Below, one piece after another: positions 62,505-64,000 of a DNA stretch of 64,000 nt (position 1 is its first letter; every line of letters starts with the position of its first letter). The stretch is from NCBI RefSeq assembly GCF_001625655.1, contig NZ_AUYB01000111.1, positions 1 through 64,000 on the forward strand, read 5' to 3'. The stretch is from Pseudoalteromonas luteoviolacea DSM 6061 (GTDB lineage: Bacteria > Pseudomonadota > Gammaproteobacteria > Enterobacterales > Alteromonadaceae). Position numbers and translations under genes: made by a program. Below the pieces are notes generated by a model, which ran no database searches, had not been told where the DNA came from, and worked only from the letters and a program-made list of their open reading frames with translations.

Positions 62505-63110
62505 ATGATTAAAGGAATTATATTCGACTTGGATGGCACACTCGTCACGTCTAGCTTGGACTTTGCAATGATGAAAGCACAGCTAGGGTGCCAAAGAGAA
62601 GAAGACCTTTTGGAATTCGTTTCTTCACTCCCTTCTCCTTACATGCGCGAGGAGGCTATGGACCTTATACATCAACACGAGTTGCAAGATGCTAATCAGT
62701 GTACATTTATAACCGGAGCGCAAACCGCTGTTGATACACTCCACAAACAAGGCTTCAAACTGGCTATTGTGACGAGAAATTTCAGCAAGGCTGCTCAGAT
62801 AAAGTTACAGCGCTGTAATATGCCAATCGACATAGTTGTAACGAGAGATGACGCACCGGCCAAACCAGATCCTTCTGCTTTACTGTCTATTGCCAAGCGG
62901 TGGGATATGCCAAGTAGAGAATGTATATATGTCGGTGATTATTTATACGATATACAAGCCGCACACAATGCAAATATGCAATCTTGCTTTTTCGCGCCAC
63001 AAGCTTTGCCTAACTATGCCGATTTAGCTGATTATATTTTTACAGATTGGACGCAATTCACGGCGCTCATCGAACAAATCAACCTAAAAAAGCTGCATCA
63101 ATTAGCATAA
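62505..63110 (+). CDS. HAD family hydrolase (phosphoglycolate phosphatase-like)
   Basis: A 201-residue HAD phosphatase. Motif I is FDLDGTLV (Asp9 and Asp11), motif II is the Thr in IVTRN, motif III/IV are KPDPSALLSIA and YVGDYLYDIQAA. A small cap domain lies between motifs I and II. Such enzymes dephosphorylate small metabolites. GAAG precedes the ATG. It precedes the YebC-type gene in the same direction. Confidence 0.92.
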   Translation: MIKGIIFDLDGTLVTSSLDFAMMKAQLGCQREEDLLEFVSSLPSPYMREEAMDLIHQHELQDANQCTFITGAQTAVDTLHKQGFKLAIVTRNFSKAAQIKLQRCNMPIDIVVTRDDAPAKPDPSALLSIAKRWDMPSRECIYVGDYLYDIQAAHNANMQSCFFAPQALPNYADLADYIFTDWTQFTALIEQINLKKLHQLA

Positions 63111-63230
63111 AAAAGATGAAAACCAGCTTATTCTCACAGATAGGTACTGTCATTCCCAATAGGGTATAGCCCAAAGCCTCCAGTCTTGTTAGAATCTTTG
63201 CCATTAAAATTTCAAATAACGAGAACTAAG

Positions 63231-63956
63231 ATGGGTAGAGCATTTGAAGTCCGCAAAAACGCTATGGCAAAAACGGCGGCGGCAAAAACTAAGGTGAATT
63301 CTAAATACGGTAAAGAGATCTACGTTATAGCTAAAAATGGCGGTGCAGATCCTGAAACCAACCTATCCCTTCGCCGCTTGATTGAAAAAGCTAAAAAAGA
63401 TCAAGTACCAGCACACGTTATTGAAAAAGCAATCGAAAAAGCAGCTGGTGGCGCAGGTGAAGACTACTCACCGGCACGTTATGAAGGGTATGGTCCAGGT
63501 AACTGTATGGTTATTGTTGACTGCTTGACAGATAACCCGAACCGCACAATTAAAGATGTACGTCTTCCATTTACAAAAACAGACTCAAAAATCGGTAGCC
63601 CTGGCTGTGTTGCTCACATGTTTGATCATTTTGCAATTTTAGGTTTTGCAGGTGATGATGATGAAGCAGTTTTAGAAGCACTGATGATGGCAGATGTTGA
63701 TGTAACTGATGTAGAAGTTGAAGACGGCAAAGTTTCTGTGTTTGCACCAAATACAGAGTACTTCAAAGCAAAAACGGCATTAACTGAAGCATTTGAAGGT
63801 ATCACATTTGAAGTGGATGAAATCACTTGGATCCCACAAACTCACGTTGAAATAGAAAACGAAGACGACGTTGCTAACTTTGAAAAGTTTATGACGATGC
63901 TAGAAGATTGTGACGACGTACAAAACGTTTACCACAACGCAATCGTGAAAAAGTAA
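63231..63956 (+). CDS. YebC/PmpR family protein (YeeN-like)
   Basis: A 241-residue YebC-family protein from the ATG at 63231. Its opening [21 protein letters not shown] and the [24 protein letters not shown] segment resemble YeeN more than Yeb[24 protein letters not shown] marks the family. Members are linked to translation of proline stretches and to gene regulation. A terminator follows it. Confidence 0.93.
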   Translation: MGRAFEVRKNAMAKTAAAKTKVNSKYGKEIYVIAKNGGADPETNLSLRRLIEKAKKDQVPAHVIEKAIEKAAGGAGEDYSPARYEGYGPGNCMVIVDCLTDNPNRTIKDVRLPFTKTDSKIGSPGCVAHMFDHFAILGFAGDDDEAVLEALMMADVDVTDVEVEDGKVSVFAPNTEYFKAKTALTEAFEGITFEVDEITWIPQTHVEIENEDDVANFEKFMTMLEDCDDVQNVYHNAIVKK

Positions 63957-63971
63957 TTCCTAGCAATTGCT

Positions 63972-63999
63972 AAAAAAGCCAGCTCATGCTGGCTTTTTT
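63972..63999 (+). terminator. Rho-independent terminator
   Basis: GCCAGC, 4-base loop, GCTGGC with A's before and T's after. It ends the YebC-type gene and is symmetric enough to work both ways. Confidence 0.92.
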
Positions 64000-64000
64000 A

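Overview
The window looks like chromosomal DNA of a marine gammaproteobacterium, most likely Pseudoalteromonas or a close relative in the Alteromonadales. This is inferred from low-to-moderate GC, many LysR and GNAT genes, outer-membrane lipoproteins, a soluble multi-PAS chemoreceptor, a DUF3649-PepSY-DUF3325 iron operon and the protein sequences themselves. No database search was possible. There is no rRNA gene, no canonical tRNA gene, no prophage and no intact transposase.

Layout. 1-10 kb: a small membrane protein flanked by an inverted repeat, a NYN-domain protein, a divergent LysR/SDR pair, three GNAT acetyltransferases, a RibD_C reductase, a DJ-1/PfpI protein, a Dcp-like M3 lipoprotein peptidase, a single-domain response regulator and a Rof-like Rho inhibitor. 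10-20 kb: an MBL-fold hydrolase, a DUF4097 beta-helix lipoprotein, a TPR sensor kinase without an adjacent regulator, a peroxiredoxin-glutaredoxin fusion with a flavin disulfide reductase, a periplasmic binding protein, a decayed small gene, and a cysteine hydrolase with a GlxA-type regulator. 20-33 kb: a chalcone-isomerase-like/DUF3833 pair, LysR, GNAT, DUF2314, a uracil-DNA glycosylase family protein, the Fur-type iron operon, an array of 19-bp repeats, a di-haem lipoprotein, a PhoX/DUF839 lipoprotein with a collagen-like stretch, and a lipocalin. 33-41 kb: a frameshifted methyltransferase, sbcDC, DUF6702 and a metallophosphatase. 41-48.4 kb: an RNA-repair locus. 48-64 kb: LysR/VOC, a BspA-like surface lipoprotein, a five-PAS hybrid kinase, DUF3224, AraC, a BdlA-like five-PAS chemoreceptor, two small envelope proteins, LysR, a HAD phosphatase and a YebC/YeeN family protein.

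The most interesting region is 41.5-48.4 kb. RtcR (a sigma54 activator with a CARF-type sensor) is divergent from slipin-rtcB-rtcA-RlaP nucleotidyltransferase genes, which overlap or nearly touch. The 594-base gap between rtcR and the slipin gene carries a sigma54-like promoter, several hairpins, a tRNA-like element with canonical D and T arms and an encoded CCA but a 9-nt anticodon loop and a defective acceptor stem, and a second structured RNA closed by a 16-bp stem. I infer an RNA-repair system carrying its own structured RNAs, perhaps decoy or sensor RNAs linking tRNA damage to RtcR and RtcB.

A second unexplained feature is an array of eight 19-bp direct repeats (27.4-27.8 kb). Their spacings are close to whole DNA helical turns, an inverted copy lies on the left, and single copies occur at 33.4 and 48.4 kb, the latter at the end of the RNA-repair operon.
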